A stretch of 64,000 bases of DNA from positions 2,232,001 through 2,296,000 of the forward strand of contig NZ_CP067112.1 of NCBI RefSeq assembly GCF_016615815.1, written 5' to 3'. The translations under genes were made by a program, and so were the position numbers. This DNA comes from Luteimonas sp. MC1572. GTDB lineage: Bacteria; Pseudomonadota; Gammaproteobacteria; Xanthomonadales; Xanthomonadaceae. Every line of letters begins with the position of its first letter. Positions within the stretch are counted from its first letter, which is position 1. The notes under the pieces were generated by a model. That model saw nothing but the letters and a program-made list of their open reading frames with translations. It did not search any database and was not told where the DNA came from. Shown here in pieces: positions 19,944-31,442 of the stretch.

Positions 19944-20795
19944 CTAACAGGCGGGTTCGCCAGCCCCGCCGCGGCGGCCGAGCGTCACGCGGTCGCGGCC
20001 TTCGAGGTCGGCGACGGTGGCGACTTCGGCGAAGCCCGCCGCCGCCAGCAACCCGCCCACTGCGACGCCCTGGTCCCAACCATGTTCGAGCAGCAGCCAG
20101 CCGCCCGCGACGAGGTGCGCGGGTGCTGCCGCCACGATCTCGCGGATCGCGTCGAGGCCATCCCGGCCCGAGGCGAGCGCCGCCGCCGGCTCGTGGCGCA
20201 GGTCACCGCGACCCAGGTGCGGGTCGCCCGCGACGATGTACGGCGGATTGCTTGCGATCAGGTCGAAGCACTCCCCGGCCAGCGGCGCGAACCAGTCGCC
20301 CTCGCGGAACTCTACTTTGCCGAGGCCCAGCGCGCGGGCGTTGGCGCCGGCGACCGCCAGTGCGGCAGCACTGCGGTCGGTGGCGACCACGCGCGCCTGC
20401 GGCCGCTCGCTGGCGATCGCCAGCGCGATCGCGCCGCTGCCGGTGCCCAGGTCCGCCACGCGCGTGGCGGCGCCCGGCGGAATGCGCGCCAGCGCCTGCT
20501 CGACCAGGAGCTCGGTTTCGGGGCGCGGGATCAGCGTGTCCGGGGTGACCGCCAGGTCGAGGGTCCAGAATCCGCGGCGGCCCACCAGGTAGGCGACCGG
20601 CTCGCCGGCCTCGCGGCGTGCGACCAATGCGTCAAACCGCGCCGCGTCGGCGTCCGCCAGCGGCGCGTCCCCGTGGGCATACAGCCAGCCATGGCTGCGG
20701 CCCAGCACGTGGAGCAGCAGGGGCAGCGCGTCTTCCGGGGCGATGCGGGCGCGGGCGGCCCGGAGCGCCTCGTCAACCGAGCGGCGACCGGTCAC
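19944..20795 (-). CDS. prmC: Release factor N5-glutamine methyltransferase
   Basis: 283 aa, with the N-terminal helical domain of HemK/PrmC and the SAM-binding domain [16 protein letters not shown] (about 112). The catalytic NPPY motif is in LIASNPPYI (about 188), and the family-specific [16 protein letters not shown] is at about 85. It methylates the GGQ glutamine of RF1/RF2. Its usual partner prfA is not adjacent. It is divergent from ahpC, sharing the 236-base region that carries the OxyR box. Confidence 0.95.
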   Translation of the reverse strand: MTGRRSVDEALRAARARIAPEDALPLLLHVLGRSHGWLYAHGDAPLADADAARFDALVARREAGEPVAYLVGRRGFWTLDLAVTPDTLIPRPETELLVEQALARIPPGAATRVADLGTGSGAIALAIASERPQARVVATDRSAAALAVAGANARALGLGKVEFREGDWFAPLAGECFDLIASNPPYIVAGDPHLGRGDLRHEPAAALASGRDGLDAIREIVAAAPAHLVAGGWLLLEHGWDQGVAVGGLLAAAGFAEVATVADLEGRDRVTLGRRGGAGEPAC

Positions 20796-20914
20796 GGCCC
20801 GCCACCCGACGGCGACGTCCGACCTGCAAACGCCGGGACACCGGGCGGGAATACGGGGAATGGGAACGCTTTCAACGAGTTGCCTTGTGAATTGACTGAG
20901 GTGGCGCCATATCG

Positions 20915-20951
20915 ATAGCCAAGACCTATCGATTACATAGAATTAATCAGT
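20915..20951 (+). promoter_or_regulatory. OxyR-binding box upstream of ahpC
   Basis: The sequence reads ATAG-N7-CTAT-N7-ATAG-N7-CAGT, with three of four tetramers exact against the OxyR consensus ATAG-N7-CTAT-N7-ATAG-N7-CTAT. The first half lies in an 8-bp palindrome, ATCGATAG/CTATCGAT (20911-20918, 20926-20933). A further CGATAGG at 20961-20967 is inverted relative to it. The segment is AT-rich against the local background and lies 81 bases before the ahpC ATG. A -10-like TAAAGT sits at 20975-20980. OxyR itself is encoded at 23383-24336. Confidence 0.85.
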
Positions 20952-21031
20952 TTCACTTTCCGATAGGTTTTGCCTAAAGTTCACCGCATCCGGCACGCGC
21001 CGGTTTCTTCCCCACCGACACCGAGGATTCC

Positions 21032-21595
21032 ATGTCCGTCATCAATACCGAAATCAAGCCGTTCAAGGCTACCGCCTATCACAACGGCGAGTTCATCGAA
21101 GTCTCCGACGCCGATCTCAAGGGCAAGTGGTCGGTGGTCGTGTTCTACCCGGCCGACTTCACCTTCGTCTGCCCGACCGAGCTGGAAGACCTGGCGATCA
21201 ACTACGACGCGTTCCAGAAGCTCGGCGTGAACGTGTACAGCGTGTCCACCGATACCCACTTCTCGCACAAGGCGTGGCACGACACCTCGGACGCGATCGG
21301 CAAGATCCAGTACCCGATGATCGGTGACCCGACCGGCACCATCACCAACAACTTCGACGTGATGCGCCCGGGCGTTGGCCTGGCCGACCGCGGCACGTTC
21401 ATCATCGACCCGCAGGGCGTGATCCAGTCCGTCGAGATCACCGCCGAGGGCATCGGCCGTGACGCGCTGGAAGTGCTGCGCAAGGTCAAGGCCGCCCAGT
21501 ACGTCGCCGCCCACCCGGGCGAGGTGTGCCCGGCCAAGTGGAAGGAAGGCGAGAAGACGCTGAAGCCGTCGCTCGACCTGGTCGGCAAGATCTAA
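21032..21595 (+). CDS. ahpC: Alkyl hydroperoxide reductase subunit C (2-Cys peroxiredoxin)
   Basis: 187 aa, the normal AhpC length. The peroxidatic Cys is in DFTFVCPTE (about residue 47) and the resolving Cys in [10 protein letters not shown] (about 166). It reduces hydrogen peroxide and organic hydroperoxides in the cytoplasm and is recycled by AhpF. The ribosome site GAGGA (21020s) precedes the ATG. The OxyR box upstream predicts strong induction by peroxide. A 9-bp hairpin follows the stop, before ahpF. Confidence 0.98.
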   Translation: MSVINTEIKPFKATAYHNGEFIEVSDADLKGKWSVVVFYPADFTFVCPTELEDLAINYDAFQKLGVNVYSVSTDTHFSHKAWHDTSDAIGKIQYPMIGDPTGTITNNFDVMRPGVGLADRGTFIIDPQGVIQSVEITAEGIGRDALEVLRKVKAAQYVAAHPGEVCPAKWKEGEKTLKPSLDLVGKI

Positions 21596-21615
21596 GTACC
21601 CGCCACATCCCACTC

Positions 21616-21637
21616 CATCCCCGCGCGAGCGGGGGTG
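21616..21637 (+). promoter_or_regulatory. GC hairpin between ahpC and ahpF
   Basis: A 9-bp stem (21616-21624 with 21629-21637, one G-T pair) with a GCGA tetraloop starts 20 bases past the ahpC stop. No T run follows, so it is unlikely to stop transcription fully. It could stabilise the ahpC mRNA 3' end, making AhpC more abundant than AhpF from one transcript. Confidence 0.45.
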
Positions 21638-21748
21638 GGGCTGGACCGGAGTCCGTGCCCTGCGCGGCCTGCGGTCCATCCCCACGCCGGTGGTGCCCCG
21701 TCCATGGCGGGGTGCTGGCCCCGCTTTGCCGAACATCAGGAGTCCGAC

Positions 21749-23329
21749 ATGCTCGAAGACGATCTCAAGACCCAGCTCAAGGGCTACCTGGAGCGCCTGC
21801 AGCGACCGGTGGTGCTGGTCGCCAGCGTCGACGACGGCACGAAGTCGGCGGAACTGCTCGAGCTGCTCGAGGACATCCGCGCGCAGTCCGACAAGGTCTC
21901 GGTCGAGATCCGTCGCGACGACGACCAGCGCAAGCCCTCCTTCGCCGTGACGTCCCCCGGCCACGACATCGACCTGCGCTTCGCAGGCCTGCCGATGGGC
22001 CACGAATTCACCTCGCTGGTGCTGGCGCTGCTGCAGGCCGGCGGCCATCCGTCGAAGGCGGCCCCGGCGCTGCTCGAGCAGGTCGCCAACCTGAAGGGCG
22101 AGTTCCGCTTCGAGACCTATTTCTCGCAGTCGTGCCAGAACTGCCCCGACGTGGTGCAGGCGCTCAACCTGGCGGCGGTGCTGAACCCCGGCATCCGCCA
22201 CGTGGCGATCGACGGCGCCCTGTTCCAGGACGAGGTGGACGCGCGCGAGGTCATGTCGGTACCGACCGTGTTCCTCAACGGCGAGCTGTTCGACCAGGGC
22301 CGCATGAGCCTGGAGCAGATCGTGGCGCGGCTCGACACCGGCGCCGCGGAGCGTGCCGCGAGCGAAATCGCCGGCAAGGACCTGTTCGACGTGCTGGTGG
22401 TCGGCGGTGGCCCGGCCGGCGCAGCGGCCGCGATCTACGCCGCGCGCAAGGGCATCAACACCGGCGTGGTCGCCGAACGCTTCGGCGGCCAGGTGCTCGA
22501 CACCATGGCGATCGAGAACTTCATCTCCGTGCAGGAGACCGAGGGTCCACGCCTGGCGGCGCAGCTCGAAGCGCATGTGCGCCAGTACGACGTCGACATC
22601 ATGAACCTGCAGCGCGCCGAAGCGCTTACGCAGGACGCCGACGGCATCACCACCGTGCGCCTGGCCAGCGGTGCATCGGTGCGCGGCCGCACCGTGGTGC
22701 TGTCCACCGGCGCGCGATGGCGGCAGATGGGCGTGCCCGGCGAAGACAAGTACCGCAACAAGGGCGTGGCTTATTGCCCGCACTGTGACGGGCCGCTGTT
22801 CAAGGGCAAGCGCGTCGCGGTGGTCGGCGGTGGCAACTCGGGCGTGGAAGCGGCGATCGATCTCGCCGGCCTTGTCGCCCACGTGACGCTGATCGAATAC
22901 GACGACAAGCTGCGTGCCGACGAGGTGCTGCAGCGCAAGCTGCGCAGCCTGGCGAACGTCCGCATCATCACCTCCGCGCAGACCACCGAGGTGCTCGGCG
23001 ACGGCAACCGCGTCAACGGCCTGGTCTACCGCGACCGCGCCGGCGGCGATTCCCATCGCATTGAGCTGGAGGGCGTGTTCGTGCAGATCGGCCTGCTGCC
23101 CAACACCGAATGGCTGAAGGGCACGCTGGCGCTGTCGCCGCGCGGCGAGATCGAAGTGGATGCCGCGGGCCGCACTTCGCTGCCTGGCGTGTTTGCCGCG
23201 GGCGACGCGACCACGGTGCCGTACAAGCAGATCGTGATCGCCATGGGTGAAGGCTCCAAGGCCGCGCTCAGCGCGTTCGACCACCTCATCCGCAGCAGCA
23301 GTCCGGTCGTCGAGACCGCCGCCGCGTAA
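21749..23329 (+). CDS. ahpF: Alkyl hydroperoxide reductase subunit F
   Basis: 526 aa. The N-terminal double thioredoxin-fold domain has the CxxC relay in [10 protein letters not shown] (about 129-132). It is followed by the thioredoxin-reductase-like part: FAD loop [19 protein letters not shown], active-site CPHCDGP (about 346), NADH-site loop [17 protein letters not shown] and FAD-closing [15 protein letters not shown]. It passes electrons from NADH to AhpC. ATG 21749 is chosen because AGGAG lies 6-11 bases upstream and [14 protein letters not shown] matches the family N-terminus; an upstream in-frame start in the ahpC-ahpF gap does not. Confidence 0.97.
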   Translation: MLEDDLKTQLKGYLERLQRPVVLVASVDDGTKSAELLELLEDIRAQSDKVSVEIRRDDDQRKPSFAVTSPGHDIDLRFAGLPMGHEFTSLVLALLQAGGHPSKAAPALLEQVANLKGEFRFETYFSQSCQNCPDVVQALNLAAVLNPGIRHVAIDGALFQDEVDAREVMSVPTVFLNGELFDQGRMSLEQIVARLDTGAAERAASEIAGKDLFDVLVVGGGPAGAAAAIYAARKGINTGVVAERFGGQVLDTMAIENFISVQETEGPRLAAQLEAHVRQYDVDIMNLQRAEALTQDADGITTVRLASGASVRGRTVVLSTGARWRQMGVPGEDKYRNKGVAYCPHCDGPLFKGKRVAVVGGGNSGVEAAIDLAGLVAHVTLIEYDDKLRADEVLQRKLRSLANVRIITSAQTTEVLGDGNRVNGLVYRDRAGGDSHRIELEGVFVQIGLLPNTEWLKGTLALSPRGEIEVDAAGRTSLPGVFAAGDATTVPYKQIVIAMGEGSKAALSAFDHLIRSSSPVVETAAA

Positions 23330-23382
23330 GGCACAACCCGCGCAACGGCCACCCGGCCGCGGCGGGCCACGAGGGGGACAGC

Positions 23383-24336
23383 ATGAACCTGCGCGACCTG
23401 AAATATTTCATCGCCCTCGCCGAACACCTGCACTTCGGGCGCGCGGCGGCGGCCAGCTTCGTCAGCCAGCCGACCCTGTCCACGCAGGTGCGCAAGCTCG
23501 AGGAAGAGCTGGGCGTGGTGCTGGTGGAGCGCGCACCGCGCAAGGTCATGCTCACCCCGGCCGGGCGCGACGTCGCCGCGCGCGCGCGGCGGATCGTGGC
23601 CGACGTCGAGCAGATGCGCGAATCGGCGCGACGCAGCCGTGACCCGGAAGCGGGCACGGTCAGGCTCGGCGTCTTCCCCACGCTGGGGCCTTATCTCCTG
23701 CCGCACGTGGTGCCCGGGATCCGCGCGCGCTTCCCGCAGCTCGAACTGCTGCTCGTGGAGGAAAAGAGCGACGTGCTGCTGTCGCGCCTGCAGGAAGGCC
23801 GGCTGGACGCCGCGCTGCTGGCGCTGCCGGTGAACGAGGAGCAGCTGCACCTGGAGTTCCTGTTCGAGGAGCCGTTCGTGCTGGCGGTGCCGGACACGCA
23901 CCGGCTGGCCGGGCGCGACGCACTGTCCATGAAGGACATCGCCGGCGAACGCCTGCTGCTGCTTGCCGACGGCCACTGCCTGCGCGACCAGGCGCTGGAT
24001 GTCTGCCACCTGTCGGGGGCGAGCGAGAAGGACGAGTTCCAGGCGACCAGCCTGGAGACGCTGCGGCAGATGGTCGCGGCCGGCGTCGGCGTCACCCTGT
24101 TGCCGACGCTGGCAGTCAAGCCGCCGGTGGCGCGTTCGGACAGCATCCAGCTGGTCGGCTTCCGCGATCCGCCGCCAAGCCGTCGCGTGGCGATGGTGTG
24201 GCGCAAGAGTTCGGCGATGCACGAATTCCTGCTGGCGCTGGCGCAGGTGCTGCGCGAACTTCCACCCGGCCTACTGGCACCCGGCAACGGCGGGGCGCGC
24301 GCACCGCTGCACGCACCGGGTACCTCGGGCGCCTGA
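23383..24336 (+). CDS. oxyR: LysR-family peroxide sensor OxyR
   Basis: 317 aa. The N-terminal winged helix (MNLRDLKYFIALAEHLHFGRAA) is followed by the effector domain with the redox cysteine pair in GHCLRDQALDVC (about 200-209), spaced as in E. coli OxyR Cys199/Cys208. Peroxide forms the disulfide and activates transcription. It lies 53 bases after ahpF on the same strand, so it may be read from the ahpC promoter that it controls. The C-terminal tail beyond about residue 300 is Gly/Ala/Pro-rich and not conserved. Confidence 0.96.
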   Translation: MNLRDLKYFIALAEHLHFGRAAAASFVSQPTLSTQVRKLEEELGVVLVERAPRKVMLTPAGRDVAARARRIVADVEQMRESARRSRDPEAGTVRLGVFPTLGPYLLPHVVPGIRARFPQLELLLVEEKSDVLLSRLQEGRLDAALLALPVNEEQLHLEFLFEEPFVLAVPDTHRLAGRDALSMKDIAGERLLLLADGHCLRDQALDVCHLSGASEKDEFQATSLETLRQMVAAGVGVTLLPTLAVKPPVARSDSIQLVGFRDPPPSRRVAMVWRKSSAMHEFLLALAQVLRELPPGLLAPGNGGARAPLHAPGTSGA

Positions 24337-24348
24337 GCGCCCGCGCCG

Positions 24349-24999
24349 TCAGGCGCCGACGCCGACCGGGCAGGACACCCCGGTGCCACCGATGCCGCAG
24401 TAGCCCGCGGGATGCTTGGACAGGTACTGCTGGTGTTCGTCTTCGGCGTAATGGAACACCGGCGCGGGGTACACGATTTCAGTGGTGATGGCGCCCAGCC
24501 CCGCCGCAGCCAGCCGTTGCTGGTAGGCGTCGCGGCTGGCCAGCGCCTGCGCATGCTGCGCCGCGGTTTCGCAATGGATCACCGAGCGGTACTGGGTGCC
24601 GATGTCGTTGCCCTGGCGCATGCCTTGGGTGGGGTCGTGGCCTTCCCAGAAGCGCGCCAGCAGCTGCGCGAACGACACCACCGCCGGGTCATGCACCACC
24701 AGCACCACCTCGGCGTGTCCGGTCTCGCCACTGCAGACCTCGCGGTAGGTGGGGTTGGGCGTCAGCCCACCGGCATAGCCGACCGCGGTGGTCTCCACGC
24801 CCGGCAGCGTCCAGAACAGGCGTTCCGCTCCCCAGAAGCAACCCATCCCGAATGCGACGCGCCCCAACCCTTCGAATGGGCCACGCAGCGGACGGCCGTG
24901 CACGTGGTGGATGTTGTGCAGCGGCAGCGGCGTATCGCGACCCGGCAACGCCTGCCCCGCCGTCGGCATCCGCTGCTTCCACGAACCGACTCCAAGCAT
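24349..24999 (-). CDS. msrA: Peptide methionine (S)-sulfoxide reductase
   Basis: 216 aa. The catalytic Cys is in [14 protein letters not shown] (about 57). Other family segments are [25 protein letters not shown] and the recycling cysteines in [16 protein letters not shown] at the C-terminus. It repairs oxidised methionine, a role that fits its position beside ahpCF-oxyR. ATG 24999 gives [12 protein letters not shown], the N-terminus normal for this group, with GGAG 7-10 bases upstream. It converges with oxyR across 12 bases. Confidence 0.95.
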   Translation of the reverse strand: MLGVGSWKQRMPTAGQALPGRDTPLPLHNIHHVHGRPLRGPFEGLGRVAFGMGCFWGAERLFWTLPGVETTAVGYAGGLTPNPTYREVCSGETGHAEVVLVVHDPAVVSFAQLLARFWEGHDPTQGMRQGNDIGTQYRSVIHCETAAQHAQALASRDAYQQRLAAAGLGAITTEIVYPAPVFHYAEDEHQQYLSKHPAGYCGIGGTGVSCPVGVGA

Positions 25000-25069
25000 G
25001 TCCCGCTCCATATCGACGTCGCGGCCATGATCGGCGCGCCGCGCCGCGCGATCAAGGCGCGGCAATGGC

Positions 25070-27268
25070 CTAGCTGAACACCGCCGGCGCCACGTGCACA
25101 CTGTTGCGGCCGCCGTGCTTGGCCGCGTACACCGCCTTGTCGGCGCGCTCGACCAGCGAGGCCGGCAGATCCTCGTCCGACAGGCGCGTGGCCACGCCGA
25201 CGCTGGCGGTCAGCTGTACGCGCTGGCCTTCCCATTCGAACACCAGGCACTCCACCGCAAGGCGCATCTCCTCGCCGATCGCGCGTGCCGCGGCGCCCCC
25301 GCGACCGGGCAGCACGACGATGAACTCCTCGCCGCCGTAGCGCCCGAGCAGGTCGCCTTCGGTCAATGCCGAGTGCAGGACTTTCGACACCGCGCGCAGG
25401 CAGGCATCACCACAGCCGTGGCCATGGCGGTCATTGATCGCCTTGAAGCGGTCGAGGTCGATGAACAGGACCGAGATCGGCTGGCCGCTGCGCACGGACT
25501 CGGCGACGCCGCGACCGAGCCACTGGTCGATCGTGCGCCGGTTGAAGGTGCCGGTCAGCGCATCCAGCTCGGCCGAGCGCTGCAAGGCGACGGCCGCGCG
25601 CGCGTGCTCGATGCCCACCTGGGTCGCGCGCGCGAACTCGCCGGCCAGCGCCAGCTCGGCCGCATTGAACGAGTCGCCGCCGGTGCGCTGCAGCAGCAGC
25701 ACGCCCCAAGCGGGCGCGCGGATGGCGAGCGGCAGGACCGCTTCCATCGCCACCACCCCGTGCTGTCCTTCGACCGTGACCGGCTGCTGCAGCGGAATGC
25801 CGTTGGCGGCCTGGCGCTTCAGCGGCAGCAGCCGGCCGGACACGATCGCATCCACCGCCGCCTTGCTGGCCTGGGGAACGACGATGTCGATGTCGCGCCC
25901 GCCGTGGCCGCGCGACAGCACCGCCGCAAAGGCGACCGGCACCTGCGGCACCAGATGCTCCAGCAAGAGGCGGTACGCGGTCCACGCAAGGTCGGTATCG
26001 GGCACGCCACGCAGCGCCGTCTGCAGGGCGGCATTGAGGTCGGCGCGCGCGGCTTCGCGCCGCATCCGCGTTTCCGACTCGGCGCGGGCGATGCGGTCGC
26101 GGTCGCGCTGGTCCCGGTACTGGCCCACCCGGCTCACCAGGCCGACCGCCAGCACGGCGGCGGCGAACGCAAGCACCAGCTGTCCGCCATAGCGCAGCCA
26201 CACCGGGTCCAGCCAGCGGCCGTGGGCCACGAATTCGATCACCAGCGACGCCACCGCGACCAGCGCGAACAGCAGCACCAGCGACCAGGCCATCGGCACC
26301 CGCCGCCGCCCCGCATCCACCAGCATCGCCAGGCCCAGCGTCGCCGCGCCCAGCTGCGCGACCAGCGCCACGCCCGGCAGCACGCCGCCGAACGCCTCGA
26401 CGCGCATCAGGCACACCGCGGCAAGGGCAAAAAGCGCCCACACATGGCGATCTGCCAGCCGCGACAGCCGCGGCATGGCCAGGGCGGTACCGGCGTAGCG
26501 CTGCAGCAGCGGCAGCACCGCAGCCAGGAACAGCAGCCCGAGCACGCGGATCCCGTCCCCGCGCCAGGCCGACGCGGCGCCGAACACCGGCAGCGCGTAC
26601 AGGTGCCCGTTGTCGGCTGCCGATGCCAGGAGGGCAAGCACGGCCGCCGCGAAAAACTGCAGGAACGCACGATCGCGGACCGCGCCGTACAGCGCCAGCG
26701 TCAACAGGGCCAGGACGAACAGCGCGGCATAGATCGACGCACTCATCGCAGAGCCGAGCTGGGCGATGCGCATCGCCGCGTCCGCGCGCACCAGGCGCAC
26801 GCGCATCACCCCGCGCTCGCTGCCGACCACGTGCAGGGCGATGCTGGCGTCGTTGCCCAGGTCCCCGCGGAGGGGAAACATGTAGCCGGATGGCAGCGTG
26901 CCATCGTCGCCCCCCGGCGCGAAGAAGTCGCTGCGCGCGCTTTGCCAGCCCGCGCCTTCCAGCCAGATCGCATCCACCGCGCCCCTGCCCACCCAGACGA
27001 CCCAGGGGGGACCATCGCCGGCCTCGGCGGGAAATGCGACGCGCAGGGGGACCACGGTCAGCCCGGTGTGGCGCGCCGGCAGGACCAGGATGTCCGCGGC
27101 AGCGCCCGCGCGTCCCGCGCCCTGCGGCTCGCCCAGCGTCACGGCAAGCCCGTCAAGGCCGCCGCGGAACGCGTCCGAACTGGCTGCCACCAGCAACGCC
27201 AGCAGCAGGGCGACGCCGGCGGCGAAGGCCCAGTCGTGGAGCAGCGCGAGCCGCCAGCGGGACGCCAT
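25070..27268 (-). CDS. Membrane diguanylate cyclase (7TM-GAF-GGDEF)
   Basis: 732 aa from ATG 27268; a GTG at 27319 would add 17 residues. One N-terminal transmembrane helix leads to a periplasmic domain of about 150 residues, then a seven-helix membrane region (about 180-390), a coiled segment, a GAF-like domain (about 420-555) and a C-terminal GGDEF domain. Its active-site loop is GRYGGEEF, with [11 protein letters not shown] and [16 protein letters not shown]. It should make c-di-GMP from GTP. The allosteric I-site is absent: TEGD stands where RxxD would be, so product inhibition is unlikely. Layout resembles 7TMR-DISM receptors. Confidence 0.9.
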   Translation of the reverse strand: MASRWRLALLHDWAFAAGVALLLALLVAASSDAFRGGLDGLAVTLGEPQGAGRAGAAADILVLPARHTGLTVVPLRVAFPAEAGDGPPWVVWVGRGAVDAIWLEGAGWQSARSDFFAPGGDDGTLPSGYMFPLRGDLGNDASIALHVVGSERGVMRVRLVRADAAMRIAQLGSAMSASIYAALFVLALLTLALYGAVRDRAFLQFFAAAVLALLASAADNGHLYALPVFGAASAWRGDGIRVLGLLFLAAVLPLLQRYAGTALAMPRLSRLADRHVWALFALAAVCLMRVEAFGGVLPGVALVAQLGAATLGLAMLVDAGRRRVPMAWSLVLLFALVAVASLVIEFVAHGRWLDPVWLRYGGQLVLAFAAAVLAVGLVSRVGQYRDQRDRDRIARAESETRMRREAARADLNAALQTALRGVPDTDLAWTAYRLLLEHLVPQVPVAFAAVLSRGHGGRDIDIVVPQASKAAVDAIVSGRLLPLKRQAANGIPLQQPVTVEGQHGVVAMEAVLPLAIRAPAWGVLLLQRTGGDSFNAAELALAGEFARATQVGIEHARAAVALQRSAELDALTGTFNRRTIDQWLGRGVAESVRSGQPISVLFIDLDRFKAINDRHGHGCGDACLRAVSKVLHSALTEGDLLGRYGGEEFIVVLPGRGGAAARAIGEEMRLAVECLVFEWEGQRVQLTASVGVATRLSDEDLPASLVERADKAVYAAKHGGRNSVHVAPAVFS

Positions 27269-27350
27269 CAGGCGCACCCGCCGGAACCGCGCGCCCGTCC
27301 TGCGCGGCGCGGAGCCCACGCACCAACCGGGATTCCGCTATCCATAGCCG

Positions 27351-27362
27351 CCCCCCCCCCCC
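27351..27362. repeat. C12 homopolymer in a divergent promoter region
   Basis: Twelve consecutive C (G on the minus strand) lie between the diguanylate cyclase gene and glnS. On the minus strand a stop codon (27338-27340), in frame with the cyclase, separates the tract from its possible starts. Length changes could therefore affect transcription but not the reading frame. It is the longest homopolymer I noticed in the window. Confidence 0.9.
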
Positions 27363-27473
27363 GAACCAATGCCAAACATACAAGCAAGCGGCATGCCACC
27401 TGCTCCGGCGGGCGCCGCTCGGCTACACTTCGCGGTCCGTGGCGCAGCCCGCGCCGGCAGCGTCCATCGCCAC

Positions 27474-29228
<1,755 letters not shown>

Positions 29229-29312
29229 TCCGATCCGCGCGCCGGCCTGCACGGCGGCGCCACCGCGGCGCGGCTACCATCGCCCGCGCCTCATTCCGCC
29301 AAGGAGCCCCAC

Positions 29313-29729
29313 ATGCGCCGGATCGAACCCCGCACGCTGTTGTCCCTGCTTTCCCTGCTGCTCGCCCCGCTGCTGCTGGCCGCCTGTGCGGCGCCGCAGT
29401 CGAACGCCGGCAACGACGTCGGACCACCGACAACCGCGGAACAACCGGTGGAATCCGTGCCGCGCCAGCGCCCGGGTACCGTGGCCGGCGTACCGGTCCT
29501 CGACCGCAGCTGCAAGGTCGACACCGACTGCACCGTGAAGGACGTCGGCAGCTGCTGCGGCTACCGCCCGGCCTGCGTCAACAAGGACGCCAAGCCCGAC
29601 CCGGCCGCGGTCCAGGCCGCCTGCGCCGCCAATGGCGTGATGGGCACCTGTGGCTTTCGCGAGATCGAAGCCTGCAGCTGCGTCGCCAACAGCTGCGAAG
29701 CCTCGGCCTCCGCGGCGGTGGCACGCTGA
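29313..29729 (+). CDS. Cys-rich lipoprotein, function unknown
   Basis: 138 aa. It starts at an ATG with a very good ribosome site (AAGGAG). A lipoprotein signal peptide ends in LLLAAC (lipid Cys25). The mature part holds ten further cysteines in two clusters (RSCKVDTDCTVKD, GSCCGYRPAC, then GTCGFREIEACSCVANSC), enough for five disulfides, which suggests a small knotted periplasmic domain. I recognise no family. Its stop overlaps the next start (TGATG at 29727-29731), tying it to the deaminase gene. Confidence 0.75.
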   Translation: MRRIEPRTLLSLLSLLLAPLLLAACAAPQSNAGNDVGPPTTAEQPVESVPRQRPGTVAGVPVLDRSCKVDTDCTVKDVGSCCGYRPACVNKDAKPDPAAVQAACAANGVMGTCGFREIEACSCVANSCEASASAAVAR

Positions 29730-30304
29730 TGCTCTACGCCCAGGTCCACCTCACGCTGCCGGCGTGGGTCCATGACGCGGTCGATACCGCGCGCGCCTAC
29801 GCCACCGACGAAGACAAGGTCGGGCTGGCGATCGAACTGGCGGGTCGCAACGTCGCCGCCGAAACCGGCGGCCCGTTCGGCGCCGTGGTCTTCGGCCCGA
29901 CCGACCGCGTGGTCGCCGCCGGCGTCAACGTGGTGCTGCCGCAGAGCACCTCGCTCGCGCACGCCGAGAACATGGCCTACATGCTGGCCCAGCAGCGCCT
30001 GCAGCGGCCGCGCCTCAACCAGGACGCGGACGGACGCCATGACGGCCCCTACACCCTCGCCACTTCGGCGCAGCCGTGCTGCCAGTGCTACGGCGCGACG
30101 GTGTGGGCGGGCGTGGACCGCCTGCTGATCGGCGCGCGCGCCGAGGACGTGCACGCGCTCACCGAATTCGACGAAGGCCCGCTGCCCGCCGACTGGATCG
30201 GCGAGCTCGCGCGCCGCGGGATCGAGGTTGCACGCGACGTGCGCCGCGATGACGCCCGCGCCGTGCTGGCCGCCTATGGCCAGGCCGGCGGCCGGCGCTA
30301 CTGA
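29729..30304 (+). CDS. Nucleoside/cytidine-deaminase family zinc enzyme
   Basis: 191 aa with the zinc-binding signature of the CDA/dCMP deaminase fold: HAE in SLAHAENMAYM (about 76, Zn ligand plus catalytic Glu) and PCCQC in SAQPCCQCYG (about 113). GGPFGAVVFGP earlier is typical of guanine- or tRNA-adenosine-deaminase relatives. It is longer than TadA and lacks its tRNA-binding C-terminus, so a free base or nucleoside (guanine, cytosine or similar) is the likelier substrate. It is translationally coupled to the upstream lipoprotein gene. Confidence 0.85.
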   Translation: MLYAQVHLTLPAWVHDAVDTARAYATDEDKVGLAIELAGRNVAAETGGPFGAVVFGPTDRVVAAGVNVVLPQSTSLAHAENMAYMLAQQRLQRPRLNQDADGRHDGPYTLATSAQPCCQCYGATVWAGVDRLLIGARAEDVHALTEFDEGPLPADWIGELARRGIEVARDVRRDDARAVLAAYGQAGGRRY

Positions 30305-30338
30305 TGCCGTCGCCGCCCATGCCGCGGGCCGTGGCGGC

Positions 30339-31427
30339 ATGAGTGGCCTGCTCTGCTATTGCCGGGCGGGTTTCGAACCCGAACTCGCCGCCGAACTGGG
30401 CGAGCGCGCCGCGGCTGCCGGCCACGCCGGCTACGCCGTCACCGATCGCGACAGCGGCTACGTGCGCTTCCTCGTGCCCGGTGGCGACGCGCATGCGCTG
30501 TCGCGCGCGCTGCCCTGGCGCGACCTGGTGTTCGCGAGGCAGAAGCTGCAGCTGCTCGCCGACCTGCCCGCGCTCGACCCGAAGGACCGCATAGCGCCGA
30601 TCATCGCGGCGCTGCAATCCGCATCCGTGGCGGGGCCACCCGCCGCCGCGGGCCAGGCGCCGTACGGCACCCTGCTGGTGGAGCACCCCGACAGCGATGC
30701 CGCCGGTCCACTCTCGGGCCTGGCGCGCGCGTTCGGCAATGCGCTGCGCCCGGCGCTGCGCAAGGCCGGGCTGCTGGCTGCAAGCGACGACCCGCGCCGC
30801 CCGCGCCTGCACGTCTGCCTGCTCGCCGGCGACCACCTGCTGCTGGCATGCAGCGACAGCCGCGACTCCTCGCCGTGGCCGAACGGCGTGCCGCGGCTGC
30901 GACTGCACCGCGATGCGCCCTCGCGCTCGGCGCTGAAGCTCGAAGAAGCGTTCATGTCGATGCTGGACGACGCCGAGCGCGCGCGCCTGCTGAAACCCGG
31001 CATGCACGCCGCCGACCTCGGCGCCGCGCCGGGCGGCTGGACCTGGGTGCTGCTGCGCGAAGGCCTGCAGGTGATGGCGATCGACAATGGCCCGCTGCGC
31101 GAGCATGTGATGGATACCGGACGCGTGACCCACCTGCGCGAGGACGGTTTCCGCTGGCAGCCGCCGCGCCCGCTGGACTGGATGGTGTGCGACATGGTCG
31201 AGCAGCCGCGCCGGGTCGCCTCGCGGATGGCGACCTGGTTCCGCGAGGGCTGGTGCCGGCAGGCGGTGTTCAACCTGAAGCTGCCGATGAAGAAGCGCTG
31301 GCTCGAGACCACGCTGTGCCTGGACCTGTTCGCGCGCGAGGCGGGGCGGCCGCTGACCGTGCGCGCACGGCAGCTGTACCACGACCGCGAAGAGATCACG
31401 GTCATCGCGATGCCGTCCGGCAGCTGA
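30339..31427 (+). CDS. rlmM: 23S rRNA C2498 2'-O-methyltransferase
   Basis: 362 aa. An N-terminal THUMP-like region (CYCRAGFEPELAAELG) is followed by an RrmJ-type SAM domain with MHAADLGAAPGGWTWVLL (about 225). The catalytic tetrad residues lie in KLEEAF, DWMVCDMVEQP, FNLKLPMKKRW and the C-terminal YHDREEITV, as in E. coli RlmM. ATG 30339 matches the family start MSGLLCYCRAGFE. Confidence 0.95.
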   Translation: MSGLLCYCRAGFEPELAAELGERAAAAGHAGYAVTDRDSGYVRFLVPGGDAHALSRALPWRDLVFARQKLQLLADLPALDPKDRIAPIIAALQSASVAGPPAAAGQAPYGTLLVEHPDSDAAGPLSGLARAFGNALRPALRKAGLLAASDDPRRPRLHVCLLAGDHLLLACSDSRDSSPWPNGVPRLRLHRDAPSRSALKLEEAFMSMLDDAERARLLKPGMHAADLGAAPGGWTWVLLREGLQVMAIDNGPLREHVMDTGRVTHLREDGFRWQPPRPLDWMVCDMVEQPRRVASRMATWFREGWCRQAVFNLKLPMKKRWLETTLCLDLFAREAGRPLTVRARQLYHDREEITVIAMPSGS

Positions 31428-31442
31428 AGACGCGCGCGGTAT

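Noticed and set aside
20981..23284. 767-codon open frame opposite ahpC-ahpF
   Set aside because: Spans two well-supported genes and their gap, and its translation has no recognisable family. High-G+C shadow.
27351..27362. Translational phase variation of the cyclase by the C12 tract
   Set aside because: A stop codon (27338-27340, minus strand) in frame with the cyclase lies between the tract and both possible starts, so changes in tract length cannot alter the protein.
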